Below, one piece after another: positions 32,105 to 43,381 of a stretch of DNA of 64,000 nucleotides. This DNA is from Pseudo-nitzschia pungens. Lineage: Eukaryota; Bacillariophyta; Bacillariophyceae; Bacillariales; Bacillariaceae. The stretch is taken from NCBI GenBank assembly GCA_037355855.1, contig CM074768.1, forward strand, positions 496,001 to 560,000, in the 5' to 3' direction. Made by a program: the position numbers and the translations under genes. The notes beneath the pieces were generated by a model. The model made no database searches. It saw nothing but the letters and a program-made list of their open reading frames with translations, and was not told where the DNA came from. Numbering within the stretch: position 1 is the stretch's first letter; each line of letters begins with the position of its first letter.

Positions 32105-33366
32105 TCACTTGTTCAGCAGCACCGATCGCATCTCGTCCACCAGCGCCTTCGACACACCGCACAGGATGCTGGTGCTGTACAGATCGAATCCATCGCATCC
32201 GTCGATGACCTGAGCCTCTATGGATTCCATGGTGCAGCCGGCCTCCCTGCAGATCACCAAACTCGCCGCGTAGTCCCATGGCTTCCACCCCTCGGTGCAC
32301 AGCCCCGCATAAACCACGTCCAGCCTTCCGCTGGCCACGAAGCAGAGGTCGAGGCAGCCGCTCCCGATCTGCCGCATCGCCTTGCACCCCTCGAGCATCA
32401 CTCGGGTCTGGGCACCCTGCAGAATGGCCAGGTGGTCCGGGTTGCGGGTGTATCCCATCTCGTTGCAGACGACCGACCCGCTGATGGTTTTCGTGGATTG
32501 CTCCGGGTCCTGCCAGAGCCTCCGCCCGTTTCGGTAGGCACCGCAACCGTCGACGCCCACGTACAGCTCGTTGGTCCCCGGCGCGTAGACGACTCCCACC
32601 ACGGGCCTCCCGCCGACGCAGAATCCGATGCTGACGCAGGTCAGCGAGTGCAATCCAGACGAGAAATTGGTGGTCCCGTCGATCGGATCGATGATCCAGG
32701 TGGGAACATCCGGGTCGAGTTCCGGGAGGGCACCGGTGCCGACGCTCTCCTCGCCAATGATCTGATGGTCGGGAAAGGCGGAGCGGATCCCATCAATGAC
32801 GAGCCGCTCGTTTTCGACATCGACCTTGGTGCATATGTCCGCAAAACCGGATTTCGTCTTGATGCCCAGGTCCAGCGAACTCTCGGCGTCGGTGCCCTTG
32901 GCTTCCAGGTATTCGACCATGTTGGAGCCGGCTGGGTAGTTGTCGTGTCGTTGAATTGGTATGCAATTTAACGTATTGTGTTGCAGTTGCAGTTGTAGTT
33001 GTAGTTGGATTGTCACGTTGTAACGATATTCCGAGGAGCAGATACCATGCAAGTCATGGTTGTATTTGTTCCGTGGAAGATTGGAAGTAGCTTTTATGAG
33101 CGTGATAAAACTAAGAGAGGAAGTACGGGACGAGTTTGTAACAAGTTGTTACCAGCAACGCACAATCACACACCTTCCCTGGCCAACTGGACGGCCAGCT
33201 TGAGCTCCCTGCCGTAGTCGCTCTTGTACAGCGATGCCGGAACCTGTTTGCGATCGGTGCACGCGGCAACCGATCGGTAGCAATATCCCGCAATCAATCC
33301 CATTGCTGCGGACGTCGCTGCGGCGGCAACGACGGTCGACGTCGAGGAGGAGGAGGATGACGTCAT
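32105..33366 (-). CDS. Inositol monophosphatase family protein, two exons
   Basis: Exon 2 (32931-32105) has the full metal-site set of the IMPase family: IIGEES, WIIDPIDGTTNF and CTEGWKPWDYAA. On its own it lacks the conserved first helix. That helix is in exon 1 (about 33366-33174: YGRELKLAVQLAREG). Splicing at GT 33173/AG 32932 joins GAA G to CC GGC, giving AREAGSNMVEYLEAKG, the exact family consensus. The 242-nt intron includes a (TTGCAG/TTGTAG)n tract. Exon 1 begins with a Ser-rich stretch and a hydrophobic segment (VVAAAATSAAMGLIAGY), so it may be membrane-anchored or targeted; a start at 33546 is also possible. Role: Mg-dependent removal of phosphate from inositol monophosphates (or a related sugar phosphate), feeding inositol lipid synthesis. 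Confidence 0.88.
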
Positions 33367-33546
33367 GGCGATGGCGAGCGAGAGTGCGAGTGCGTTCCAA
33401 TCGACGAGACTGCTGCCAACGATGCTGCTGCTGGCGCTGCTCGTTGCCGAGAATGTATTCAAATATGTCGCTGCGGATGGGGGTGTCACTGCGAGGTGGA
33501 GCAATGGATCGGTCACTGACACAATGCTGTGGTTCGGTAGCAACAT

Positions 33547-34618
33547 GAAGGAAAACAGTGATGCGTGAATATGAACCGATATCGAGTAGAAGTAAGGTTA
33601 CTCGTATCAGAAACCAGTACGACTAATTACGAACGTATCGAACACGAATCTCACACTTTTTCGGATTTTCCCACGGAGATTCATTCGATAACAGTAAGGT
33701 TTACTAGGTGAGGTTACGTAATGCTTGTACGTAATTCGAGCTAACGGTCCCGTAGGTAATCTTACGGGATTCGAAGTTCTGGTAGAAGTACGTACTCGTA
33801 ATTACTCGAACCTAAATAAGGTTAAGATTACTTACTTCGTGCAAGGTTGCGTACGAGTAGATTCTTAGCTCCGGCCTGGTAACTGGAAATCGTCCGTACC
33901 TTTTATGTACGCTTTACATATTCTATTATATTTACATACCTCGCATCGAATCATCCGTAACGATCGTATGTCGCATTGTACGAGCACGTCACAAAAGCGT
34001 TTTATCGTGGGCAAAATCGACGCGTATGCGCTCGTGTCCAACAAGTCAACATTTTAGTAGTACTTCGTAACCTTACGTACAAATAAACTAAGGTTGACTG
34101 CAACGGGACGATAACGTCATTCAAAACTCAGCACTACTTCGATTCTTTTACATAACGGAAACCGCTTATCAAAGCCTGTTTTTTGGCTTGTTTTAAATTA
34201 TCTGTAGTTAAATTACTCCGCAAACAGTTTCCCAAGGCTACCGGCGTCCAATAAGTCACCTTGAACACGTAGTAGATACTTCGTAATTATGAGCGAGAAA
34301 ACAACTCACAACTACTTCTAATTTTTTATATAACGGGAGCGTCTCACCAAAGCCTAATTGTTAGCTTATTAAATTACCTGTTGTTAGTACGCAAACTGTT
34401 TCGCAAGGCGGAAGCAGATTACAACATCATTCACAGGACGGCGCATGGCGCCATGGGCACACCAGCGCAGACTATCGATTCTAGCTAGTAGACAGAGTTT
34501 GGGACTACGGGAAATTAAAAAATGGGAAAATGAGGTGAGGTCCACCCATTCCCGAAAACGTACCGTATTACATATTAATAACGGTCGTGTCACACATATA
34601 ATTTACGATTTCTAATTT
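33547..34618. other. AT-rich spacer with palindromic words
   Basis: No gene. Very rich in GTAAGGTTAC, TTACGTA and GTACTTCGTA-type words in both orientations. Confidence 0.5.
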
Positions 34619-35080
34619 CTATCGTCTAGTCGCGGCATTGCCCAAAATCGAAGCTAGTAGTAGTATAGCGCTTGTCCTTTTTGGAAAAAACCTAACTTCT
34701 AAAGTATTAATCCAACAGCAATAAGTAATGGCTCATTAGAAAGCTCTCACTCTCCTCTTTCCGTAGGTATATGGTTTAATATACTTTAGAGGTGCTGCTC
34801 TTGTTGTTGCAAATACTCAATGAAGTTTACACAAGGGAACACATGAATTTAAGAGTTACCTTCGATTTTGGGCATCCCTTTTCTACGTGTTTTTTGTACC
34901 AAGTAGACTCATTTGATTTAAAAAAGGGAAATTAGTACCAGGAACATGGTTGATTTTTAGTTTTTGAAGGAATTTTGAAATTCCCGGTCCTCCCCCACTC
35001 GCTAAAAATATGAGAATCGCGCGCCGTGCGCGATTTGAGAAATTATTTTTAAAAAATAATTTCCCGGAGTACCCAAACTG

Positions 35081-35160
35081 GTGTCTACTGGTGTCTACTG
35101 GTGTCTACTGGTGTCGACTGGTGTCGACTGGTGTCGACTGGTGTCGACTGGTGTCGACTG
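35081..35160. repeat. Decamer array 1: (GTGTCTACTG)3 (GTGTCGACTG)5
   Basis: Eight perfect 10-bp units; the first three carry CTAC and the last five CGAC (a SalI-like GTCGAC). Lies in the left arm of the foldback element. Confidence 0.95.
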
Positions 35161-35814
35161 GTGTCATGACGAACATACGAATGTACGAGCAGTATGTTCG
35201 TCTATTCATATGTTGGTACAATCATTTATTCGTATGATGTTCATACGTTCGTCTATTCATACCTTGGTTTGATCGTTTATTCCTATGAGTGTATGTTCGT
35301 CTGTTCGTCTTATGTTCATCTGTTCTTCTGTACGATCATATGAACAGACGAACAGACGAACAAACGAACAGAAGAACATACGAACATACGAACAGACAAG
35401 CATACGAACAGACGAACGTACCGTACGAACATACAAGTATACGAACAGACGAACGTACCAACGTATAAGCAGACAGACGAGCAGACGAACAAACGAACAT
35501 ACAATCATACGAACAGAGACCAACATACCAGCGTTTGTACAGACGAACGTATGAGCAGACAAGCAGACGAGCAGACGAGCAGACGATCAGACGAACATAA
35601 AATCGTACGGACAGACGAACTTACCAACGTATGAACAGATGAACGTATGAAGTATGAAGACCGGTGTTAACAGACGAACAGACGAACATACAATCATACG
35701 AACCCAACATACCAGTGTATGAAAAGACGAACGTATGAACAGACAAACAGATGAACAAACGAACATACAATGATACAAACAGACGAACATACCAACATAT
35801 GAACATACGAACAC
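35161..35814. repeat. Degenerate ACGAACA/CGTATG-rich tract
   Basis: About 650 bp composed of GAACATACGAACAGACGAAC-like words, with a few complementary GTTCGTCTG words at the left. It forms the core between the decamer arrays. Open frames through it are repeat artefacts. Confidence 0.85.
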
Positions 35815-35892
35815 TGGTGTCTACTGGTGTCTACTGGTGTCTACTGGTGTCTACTGGTGTCTACTGGTGTCGACTGGTGTCGACTGGTGTCG
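35815..35892. repeat. Decamer array 2: same units, same order, same strand
   Basis: Five CTAC-type units followed by two CGAC-type units. Unlike the element ends, this array is a direct, not inverted, copy of array 1. Confidence 0.95.
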
Positions 35893-36619
35893 CAGGGGGT
35901 TTCGAGAATTTAGTAATTTTTATTTTCAAATTTTCGTCGCGCGCGGAGAGATTGGATCGTGCGCGATTTTTGGGATGATCGAAGAATTTAATATCTACGA
36001 AGTATTTTTTTTCCAAAAAATCAACCATGTTCCAGAAAGGGATGCCCAAAATTGAGGGTATTACCCTCAATTTTTATGCCGCGACTAGACGATAGGTGTT
36101 AGTCTCATTTTTAATGTAAATTCTTCATGAAAACACATTTAATTTTGCAGCAGTGAGCTTTTCAGATTACATAAATCTGAGACGGTTCGCTATCCGCTTT
36201 TGAAATACTTCGTACTTCGTAATGCAGAAAGCCGACAAAAGCAGCTTCTGAGTCGTCTGAATCTTCAATGCTTTAAAATAAATACGGCTTCTTTTTTTTT
36301 GGTGATTGATGTTTCAATCGTTCAACATTCATTCTCCACTCCTGGATCCTCTGTCGTGCCAACATTCGAGATCCTCCGCCTGCGCCAACATTCGGTTCGG
36401 ATTCCATTCCGTTCTGGATCTTTCTTCGACCCAGGCAGGAATACCCTTCGGTGACGGTGAATGCCCCTGGTTCTCTGTTGATATTGTCACGTCGGAACCC
36501 ATTCCCATCCATCATCGTTTCGGCGAGATAAAATCGCGGGTCTCTCGGTCGGCATCGCTGCTCGTTTGGTGCGGGATTGGTGGGAAATTTTTCCGATCGG
36601 GGCTCACAAATCCGAAAAG

Positions 36620-37903
36620 ATGAGAGCCACCGCTGGAATCGCGATTTTCAACCCCGTTCGCGACGGCAGTCGTCTCCGAAGAATTCTCCGCGTTCTGTTA
36701 GTGGTGGAGTGGTTCGTGTGTGTCGCCGCATTCTCCGCTCGTTCGCGAGTCGTTCGACGGTGGGGTTGCAATCCGGCATCACCGCCCGCGAACACGAATG
36801 ATCCTTTGACCAAGAACCTCGTTGTATGGGCCCAACCTCCCAGCAACGCGAATCCTTTGGAAGAATCGACCGTCGAGGAAACGAAGACGACGACGAAGAG
36901 GACGAAAACCCGCGTCGAATCGTCTTCGAAGGAGGAGGAAGCGAAGATTTCTAGGGAGGAAGAGTTGCCGTCGGTTCGGGTCGGTACTGCCTCGGGAGAA
37001 ACCAATCGAACGTCGATCGATAACCCGGCAGCTCCGACGAACCAAGATGCGGGGCTGTCGCGAGGCGAAAGTTTCTCGTCCTTTTCATCGAGGGAAACCC
37101 CCATTCTGTCGCAGGTCCTCCGCAAGAGCAAAGGTTCCGGGAGCGCGGTGGATTCCGGATCGGTTCCGAATGCGGCCGGTGATTCCTCGTCGAATCTCGG
37201 TCGATGGCCATTCGAATCCGACCGCAGCTCCGAGATGGTGGTCACCGGACTCGCCGTCGTGGCGCTGACGGGAATCCTGGGAGACCTCCTGTCCAATTAC
37301 GAATGGGTGCAGACACTGCGGTATTTTTGGCCCCTCTCCCTCGGCATTTACTACGGCGGGCTGTGGAACCAGAGGCTGTCCGAGGAGACCGAAGCGTTCT
37401 ACGAGGAGTACGGAACCGATGCCGCAACCGTGTCGGAGGACGATGATCGCAACGTGTGGTTGCAAATCGGGTACGTCTTTGGCGGATTCGGATTGCTGGT
37501 GGGGGGATTGGCCGACGCCCTGCTCCCGGTGTGGATGACGGGTCCAAACCTCCTCACGCACGCTGGATTGGCTCCCGATTGCGCCGTCCTGTTGTTGGCA
37601 CTGAGCGTCGGAGAGAACTACGGCTGGATCCGAACCAACAACGCGAAGAAGGTTGACAACAAGAACAAGAACAACAACAACAAGAAGAACAACAACAGCG
37701 GTGAGAACCGCGGGAACCCAAACAGCAACAAGCTGCTCGAGAGCTCTTCCGCTCTGGTGACATCGGTGGCAAACAGCACCGATGCCAACTCCCTGCCCTT
37801 GCTGGTGAAGGTAGCCCTGTGGGCCGAGCTCTACAAGCTGGGAGAATCTTCCATAGACGAGGTCCTGTCCCTGCTGCAAGACGCGATTTCCCTTGCCACG
37901 TAA
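36620..37903 (+). CDS. Predicted plastid-targeted membrane protein, unknown family
   Basis: 427 residues. The start ATG at 36620 gives a signal-peptide-like segment (RRILRVLLVVEWFVCVAAF) ending in AAF followed by a basic Ser/Arg stretch, the bipartite ASAFAP-type leader of diatom plastid proteins. A Ser/Glu/Thr-rich region follows. The C-terminal half has four hydrophobic segments: MVVTGLAVVALTGILGDLL, YFWPLSLGIYYGGLW, IGYVFGGFGLLVGGLADALL and CAVLLLALSVGENYGW. A Lys/Asn-rich run (NKNKNNNNKKNNN) and an amphipathic tail follow. I do not recognise the family. It is convergent with the next gene on the minus strand. Confidence 0.65.
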   Translation: MRATAGIAIFNPVRDGSRLRRILRVLLVVEWFVCVAAFSARSRVVRRWGCNPASPPANTNDPLTKNLVVWAQPPSNANPLEESTVEETKTTTKRTKTRVESSSKEEEAKISREEELPSVRVGTASGETNRTSIDNPAAPTNQDAGLSRGESFSSFSSRETPILSQVLRKSKGSGSAVDSGSVPNAAGDSSSNLGRWPFESDRSSEMVVTGLAVVALTGILGDLLSNYEWVQTLRYFWPLSLGIYYGGLWNQRLSEETEAFYEEYGTDAATVSEDDDRNVWLQIGYVFGGFGLLVGGLADALLPVWMTGPNLLTHAGLAPDCAVLLLALSVGENYGWIRTNNAKKVDNKNKNNNNKKNNNSGENRGNPNSNKLLESSSALVTSVANSTDANSLPLLVKVALWAELYKLGESSIDEVLSLLQDAISLAT

Positions 37904-38718
37904 TGAAGAAACCAAGAAACACGTTTCGTTTGGTTGTTCCCGCTCTACCGACAGGGTGGAGCAAGAGTTCGCTCCTCTGGCTGGTACGAGACGTGAGAAC
38001 GGGCATGGGGGAATGCGGTCCGTCTACCTCCGGACGATCGGAATGTCTTTGGTGGGGAAAACAGAGGCGACCACTTCCGATCCAACGAATGCATGCATCA
38101 TCCCGGTAGAGAAGGACCGGTCGTCCCCTCTTCCCCCACTCACCGTGAGATTGGCAGATGAAACCCCGTCTCGCGATGATGGACACTGGGTGGTTCCTAG
38201 CAATTTCTCGCTGGGAAGACGGCTCGTTGCTTACGGTATGCACTCTATGCGAAGCACCAATCGAGGATTGAGGAGAGTACCCGGTGCATCGGAATCCGAT
38301 CCAAGGAAATCGGAATCCTTCCGGTGCCATCGGTGTGCTGTGCGGGCGTGACGCAAGGGGCATTCATGGAATGGAGCTCGGTCATCTCGTGGTCATCTGC
38401 AGCTTCCACGCGATCAACGTTTCACGATTCGAAAACGCGAATTCGACATGGTGTGTGAAGTCCATTTCTACTGAATACAGTATGCGTGGACTACGTCTTA
38501 GATTCGTTCGTTTGCTTTAAGTACTAGTTATTGGGTAGTTAGTCGGTTCAGAGATGAACTCTGTCTTGACGCATGTTTCCTGCAATATCCATGCAGGATA
38601 CTATGAAGTACCTGCGTTTCTAAACGGTTGGGATTGATTGGATTGGATTGGATTGGATTGGATTTAATTGGGTGTGGTGAGATCAGGTGAGTTGTGGTGT
38701 CGCGGATTGCAACGGAGT
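37904..38718. other. Short spacer between convergent genes
   Basis: Contains (GGATT)n at 38634-38663, just downstream of the minus-strand gene's stop. No gene. Confidence 0.55.
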
Positions 38719-40197
38719 TTACGCCGCAGCCGCCAGCACCATCTCACTCCGAAAGACGTTCCGCTCGAGGACGTGGAGATACCCGTCCAGGACCCGGTCG
38801 TCGTCGACGACCTCGCGGATGGATTCCCCGCTGTCGATAATGACCATGAGAAATCTCGAGAGGCGGTTGCGAAAGTCTCTGGCCCGGTTGCATTGACCCA
38901 GGAGCTCGTAGATGTGCGCGCAATTGTTGGCCAGGGCCAAGACGCAACGAGTTGAGTTCCGGACCTCGTCATTCCCGCCGCTGCTGCTGCTGCGGCCGCT
39001 CTCGCCGGCCGGTTGTGGACCCGGAGAGGAAGTGGGAACCACCGTGCGATTGGCGTGGATCCGAAAAGCGAGCTCGTACAAGCGCAGGGCGCCCTGAAGG
39101 CGCTGTTCACGCTGCAATGTGTGAGAGTTGCATTCCATGTCGTTGCAGTCGTCCTCTTCCTCATCGTATCCATTCGAGTCGTCGTCCTCTTCGTCCGTGT
39201 CGTAGGCAAACGAATGCTTGAAGTCGGAATCGCGTGTGCTCTCGGTGGTGGTTGGAACACTAGAGTCCGTCCCGTTATTGTTGGCGTCACCATTATCGCT
39301 GCTGCTGCTGCTGCTGCTCGGTAGGGCAACAGAAACAGAGGGTGCCGTGGACAGGCCTATCAAGTGATGCGACAGTGCAATGTTGAAGATCAGATTGAAA
39401 CTTATGGTGAGCTCAATGTTGCGCTGAAGGGTTCGCCGAGTGCGTTCGTGTTCCTTTCGCAAGTCGTTGCAGGCACAGCAGGAGCAGGTCACGCTGTCCA
39501 GACGGCGGGAGAATTTTAGGTATTCGCGGATTTGGGTCCATTGCGCTGTGGTCAATCGGAGTGGTTTGTTGTAGACAAAGGCGCCTCCAATATCGTTGGT
39601 ATCTTCGTTGCCGGCATCGGTAGTGCCCGCACTGGCAATGCTGTTGTGGCACGGATCCCCCTGGCTGCGGTGGCGCTTATTCATCCACCGGAATGGCGAG
39701 ACGGCAGACACGTTGGGATCTAGGGCATGCGGGCAGCCAATTTCCTCTCGATCGTGGCCTTGCTCTCGTTCTTCTCCTTCCATATCTCTTTCTTGTTCGC
39801 TTTGTTTTTCATTCCGTCGTCGTTTTTTGGGTCGGGAGGCAATCCTTTCTCTTTCCGTGGGACTGGTTGATTCGGTGGAAGGAACTGACAGAGAAATTTC
39901 GGAGTTGGGGTTGGGGTTGGGGCTGTTATTGCTTTTTCGCCTGGAGGCATTTGCTCTGTAAGTGTAAACGAGCAATATTTTCTTGGCTTCGTTCAACACG
40001 GTTTGAATCCGTTGCACGATGGACCGTGGATGCTGTTCTTTGTGGATTTCTCGATCACTATTTGGTGGTGGCGGTCGGCACTCCTTGAGTTTCTTTACGC
40101 ACGCCAGGCAGCGATTGAGGACGCCCATGGCGGTGTGGTAGTCGCCCTTCTCGATTAACGAACATGCTAGGTCGTTGATCACGGCGATCTCTTCCAT
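38719..40197 (-). CDS. Helical-repeat (TPR-like) protein of unknown function
   Basis: 492 residues, one exon, no leader. The N terminus INDLACSLIEKGDYHTAMGVLNRCLACVK has the spacing of a TPR helix pair. Near the C terminus RLQGALRLYELAFRIH and ALANNCAHIYELLGQCNRARDFRNRL look like two more, ending in a helix before VLERNVFRSEMVLAAAA. Between them are low-complexity Ser, Asp/Glu and Asn stretches and a CSCCACNDL Cys cluster. Such proteins (short TPR start, disordered middle, TPR end) are common in diatom gene lists as uncharacterised; that statement is from general knowledge. No catalytic motif. Probably a cytosolic or nuclear scaffold. Confidence 0.6.
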   Translation of the reverse strand: MEEIAVINDLACSLIEKGDYHTAMGVLNRCLACVKKLKECRPPPPNSDREIHKEQHPRSIVQRIQTVLNEAKKILLVYTYRANASRRKSNNSPNPNPNSEISLSVPSTESTSPTERERIASRPKKRRRNEKQSEQERDMEGEEREQGHDREEIGCPHALDPNVSAVSPFRWMNKRHRSQGDPCHNSIASAGTTDAGNEDTNDIGGAFVYNKPLRLTTAQWTQIREYLKFSRRLDSVTCSCCACNDLRKEHERTRRTLQRNIELTISFNLIFNIALSHHLIGLSTAPSVSVALPSSSSSSSDNGDANNNGTDSSVPTTTESTRDSDFKHSFAYDTDEEDDDSNGYDEEEDDCNDMECNSHTLQREQRLQGALRLYELAFRIHANRTVVPTSSPGPQPAGESGRSSSSGGNDEVRNSTRCVLALANNCAHIYELLGQCNRARDFRNRLSRFLMVIIDSGESIREVVDDDRVLDGYLHVLERNVFRSEMVLAAAA

Positions 40198-42906
40198 TGC
40201 AGATCCGAATCTTTAGTTTTCGTTTGATGGTGGATACTGCGATTCTTGTGTTGATTGTCTTTCCGATTGGTCTGGTGTGGTGTCGTCTTCTTTCGTTACG
40301 TTGATGTTTAATGTTGTGTTTCTTTCAACGTTCTCTTGGTGCTTCAATGTGAACCTATCAAACTCTGGCAAAAAGGGGCAATCTTGAGCCTTGAGCTGCT
40401 GTGTGCTCGTATCACGTTTTCAAGTTTATCGTACGAGTAAAGGAATGACGAAACGAATATTGTGTGATACATAGTACTTTTTTATGCAACAGTGCTCGTT
40501 TATTGCATGACATTATTTTTCTTTAGCGGATAACCATTCAATTCAAAGTCAAGACTTGAGGATAGAGTTCGATAATTAGATACCTTAAGTCTTACGTTCC
40601 GTTTCTTTGAAGGAGAATATCACAAAGAGGACTACTCGAATGAATGAATCCTGGTTTCAATATATGCGAAATTGCTGCGTTCGGTTAGCTCTGTGTTACA
40701 CGTAGTCATTGAATCGCACAACAAGAAAAGGGTTTGTTAAACAAAACAGCGGGACTTGAACCTTCTTTGTCCGATGTTGTTATGTATTTTGTAGAGGGTC
40801 ATTGTGAAAGGAGATACGAAGTACTTAAAAAAGTCGTTTTTTGACTTCGCCATTCAGTATGCTCTCTATGTAAGATTACCGTACAAGTAAGACCTTACTA
40901 TTCTCATACAGTAACCAACAGGCAATAAGAACATCCAAAACCTACTAGGTGGATGACTATTTTTTGGGAAAGAAATGATTCATTTTGTTTTTAAAAGAAG
41001 ACTTACAAGTATGTACAGTATCCTACGACAAGTACAAGCACTTCATTTCGTACGTAAGGTTACATGGTAGTTTTCAAACTGCGTAACTTGTGTTTACTTC
41101 CTAAGGTTACTCGTGCTCGTACTCGTACTCGCACTGTTTAATCCTTACCTACGGTACTAGTTTTTTTTATCGGTTACTCGTGCTCTCTGGTAAACAAGAT
41201 TAGGCCATTTTTTGAAAACAAAAAATTAGAACGAACGCGCACTTTCAAATTTTCTGTCTGGGTTAAATTCAAACGAGGGATATAGAGCGTTTGTTAAGTA
41301 TTTTCATAGAAATACTTCCTGAGCAATTTTTATTTGTACGTACGCACCCTTCTGCTGACTGTATTTATTTATTTCATGGCTTATCATCGTCATCGTTCAT
41401 GCGAATATGACCGTCGCCTTGCCATTCCCGTCGTGCATGGGGGTTTTCTCGCCGATTCATACGGTAACCTTAAGGCAACAGAACTATTCACAGAAGTCGA
41501 AATTATCCCCCCTCCGATGTCCTTCGCAATCTATCATGATTACCAAAAAATACAACGCGAAGGTATGAGCTGATTCGCAAGTGAACCTGAAATCTAAACG
41601 CGATTTCAAGTGTTGCACAAAATACTTATGAAATCGTACTGTGATTGCCTTAAAAAGGAATTTTAATGCAAATAGATTGCATTAAGAAAGAAAATGTACC
41701 TATGCGAATGAAGATGAGCGTCAAAAATGCTGCATGTGTGGAACGATCAAAACGTGGCAGAAGGCTACTGTACAGTACCGTAACCTAATCATGAGGAACT
41801 GAAATCGCTGACTACTTTTTGTGAAAGTAGGAACAGATAAATCTTCGGATCATATCGCTCCTACGATAACCTTACTACGTGTAGGTATTTTTTAGAAAAA
41901 ACTTTCATCGGACTGTTCCAACTAGGTTGAAGGTATGTTTTACCCATGTACCAAGAGTCAAAAAAAATACACTAGTAGTGGAAACCAGAAATCGCGGACA
42001 TTCTCGTAAGATTACTGAATACGACGAGCAACCTGCTGAGGAAAACCAAGGACAGTGCTTCGTGCTCGGTAGATAAACGCACCAAAATAATACTAGCAAC
42101 AGCGAAAAAAAAGGAACGTTTGGGCAGGTGCGAGGTACGTACGATAGTAGAGATAACGTACTCGCACTCGTATTGTTGATGATGATTCATACTAGTAGGA
42201 GAAGCCAATAGCAGAATGAAACGAATCAAAAATACAACAAGAAGATGATCCCGGTCTTTCGTGAACGACCGGTGCGGGGAACCAAAAAATACACGATGCT
42301 GGTCTTTTAGGAGTGTACTATACTACTAGAGAATCGGACGCGCGATGATCCCGGTCTTTCCCGAGGAGTGCAGGGAATCGGATAGATACTAGTACACCAC
42401 CGCCGTATGATCCCGGCAGTCTTTCGCGAGTGACTGGTGCGCGAATCCAAAACGTCGCGATGATCCCGGTCGTTCGCAAGCGCGACAAGGACAACATGAT
42501 GATGCTGGACTTTTTTTAAAAAAACGCGGGGAATCAATCACAAAGGAAGAAAATCTAGTTTACGCTACAGTACTAGTACTCTCGGCTAGACAAGCTGAGC
42601 GAACCGTCACGACAGCAGAACCCAATGCCGAGGCAAGTCCTCCCGCAGTAAGAAGCACGCATCGTGATTTCGCCGTGTCGTCTTGCTCGCATAGTTCCGG
42701 CGCCACCAGAATATAGCACGGAAAAAGGCGGAACAGACGCCAATGTAGGAAATCAACTACACCACGATCTCGATCTTCGGGCGGGAATGCCACCATTAGC
42801 AGATTGGATCAGCTTGCTAAGCCGTAGGTGGCTTGTCACTCCAATAAGAAATCAGCCCAAATCGACCCAACAGTAGTAGTAGTAGTAGTGCGACGGTGGT
42901 AGCTTC
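40198..42906. other. Large AT-rich spacer
   Basis: About 2.7 kb, no supported gene. A 79-codon frame at 41334-41573 has no features. The right end carries the hairpin-type repeats at 42244-42534. Confidence 0.5.
42244..42534. repeat. Dispersed-tandem hairpin repeat, GATGATCCCGGTC family
   Basis: At least four copies of GATGATCCCGGTCTTTCGC-type units start near 42244, 42343, 42405 and 42459, with weaker relatives near 42292 and 42497. Each is followed after 10-20 bp by GGTGCGGGGAATC-like sequence. Units fold: CCGGTC pairs with GACCGG in the first copy and GTC..GAC pairs in others. Confidence 0.75.
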
Positions 42907-43170
42907 TTATTCTTCTTTTTCGGCATTGTCGTGCGACTGGGCACCATCCCAGCGCACAACGAACTTCTCAATCAGTGTCCGCTCCACAGTGAGGCAACGA
43001 TTGGTGACGCCCTGGGGGGGAGCGAGGAGTTCGTTACTCGTAGTGCTCCAAATTGGCGCGACGACATGGCGCTTCTTCTTCTTCCCCGCCGCCACAACAG
43101 TAGTAGTAGTAGGTTTGTCTTCGTTGCGTTTTTCTTCTCCAATCAACGAGAAGCAGGAGGTGACAGCCAC

Positions 43171-43175
43171 CAAAA
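43171..43175. repeat. Target site duplication, left
   Basis: CAAAA directly outside the left LTR; identical to 48999-49003. Five-bp duplications are typical of Gypsy integration. Confidence 0.92.
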
Positions 43176-43363
43176 TGCCATACCCCGGGTCTACTAGTGA
43201 TTAGAATAGTAGTGATATGCAAATTGTGAGCTCTATTGGTTAGTCTATTTGCTACAGTTCTAAGAGCCCTCTGAATCAGCGATTCTGTCGGCTCGCTGAT
43301 TCTTTTATCCTTATCCTTAATCCAGTCCCGAGTGGACTCGTGACTGTATTTTGGTGCACGGCA
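43176..43363 (-). repeat. 3' LTR (188 bp)
   Basis: Begins TGCCATACCCCGGG and ends GCACGGCA on the plus strand. Matches the 48811-48998 copy base for base by eye. A weak purine stretch (GGAGGAGTA on the minus strand, 43364-43372) precedes it as a possible polypurine tract. Confidence 0.95.
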
Positions 43364-43381
43364 TACTCCTCCATGGTACTG

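Larger units (their letters stand above)
34619..36095. mobile_element. Foldback/TIR element (about 1.48 kb) with internal repeat arrays
   Basis: The two ends are perfect 20-bp inverted repeats: CTATCGTCTAGTCGCGGCAT at 34619-34638 and its reverse complement at 36076-36095. Inside, further inverted modules match: ATTTTGGGCATCCCTTT near 34866 against the complement near 36045, and GGAACATGGTTGATTTTT near 34940 against 36020. Then come GC-rich hairpins (AATCGCGC..GCGCGATT near 35016). TA is present at both boundaries, so a TA target duplication with a 17-bp TIR (TCGTCTAGTCGCGGCAT) is possible. No transposase frame is present. The core holds two direct decamer arrays and a degenerate ACGAACAG-rich tract. 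Confidence 0.7.

Noticed and set aside
35010..35814. Several 60-100 codon frames rich in CSFVRLFV or GVYWCLLVSTG
   Set aside because: Pure translations of decamer and degenerate repeat DNA.
40735..40765. T-arm-like sequence (AAGGTTCAAGTCCC on the minus strand)
   Set aside because: No D arm, anticodon stem or acceptor pairing around it, so not a tRNA.
42244..42534. CRISPR array
   Set aside because: Units are irregularly spaced and diverged, no cas genes, and the DNA is eukaryotic.
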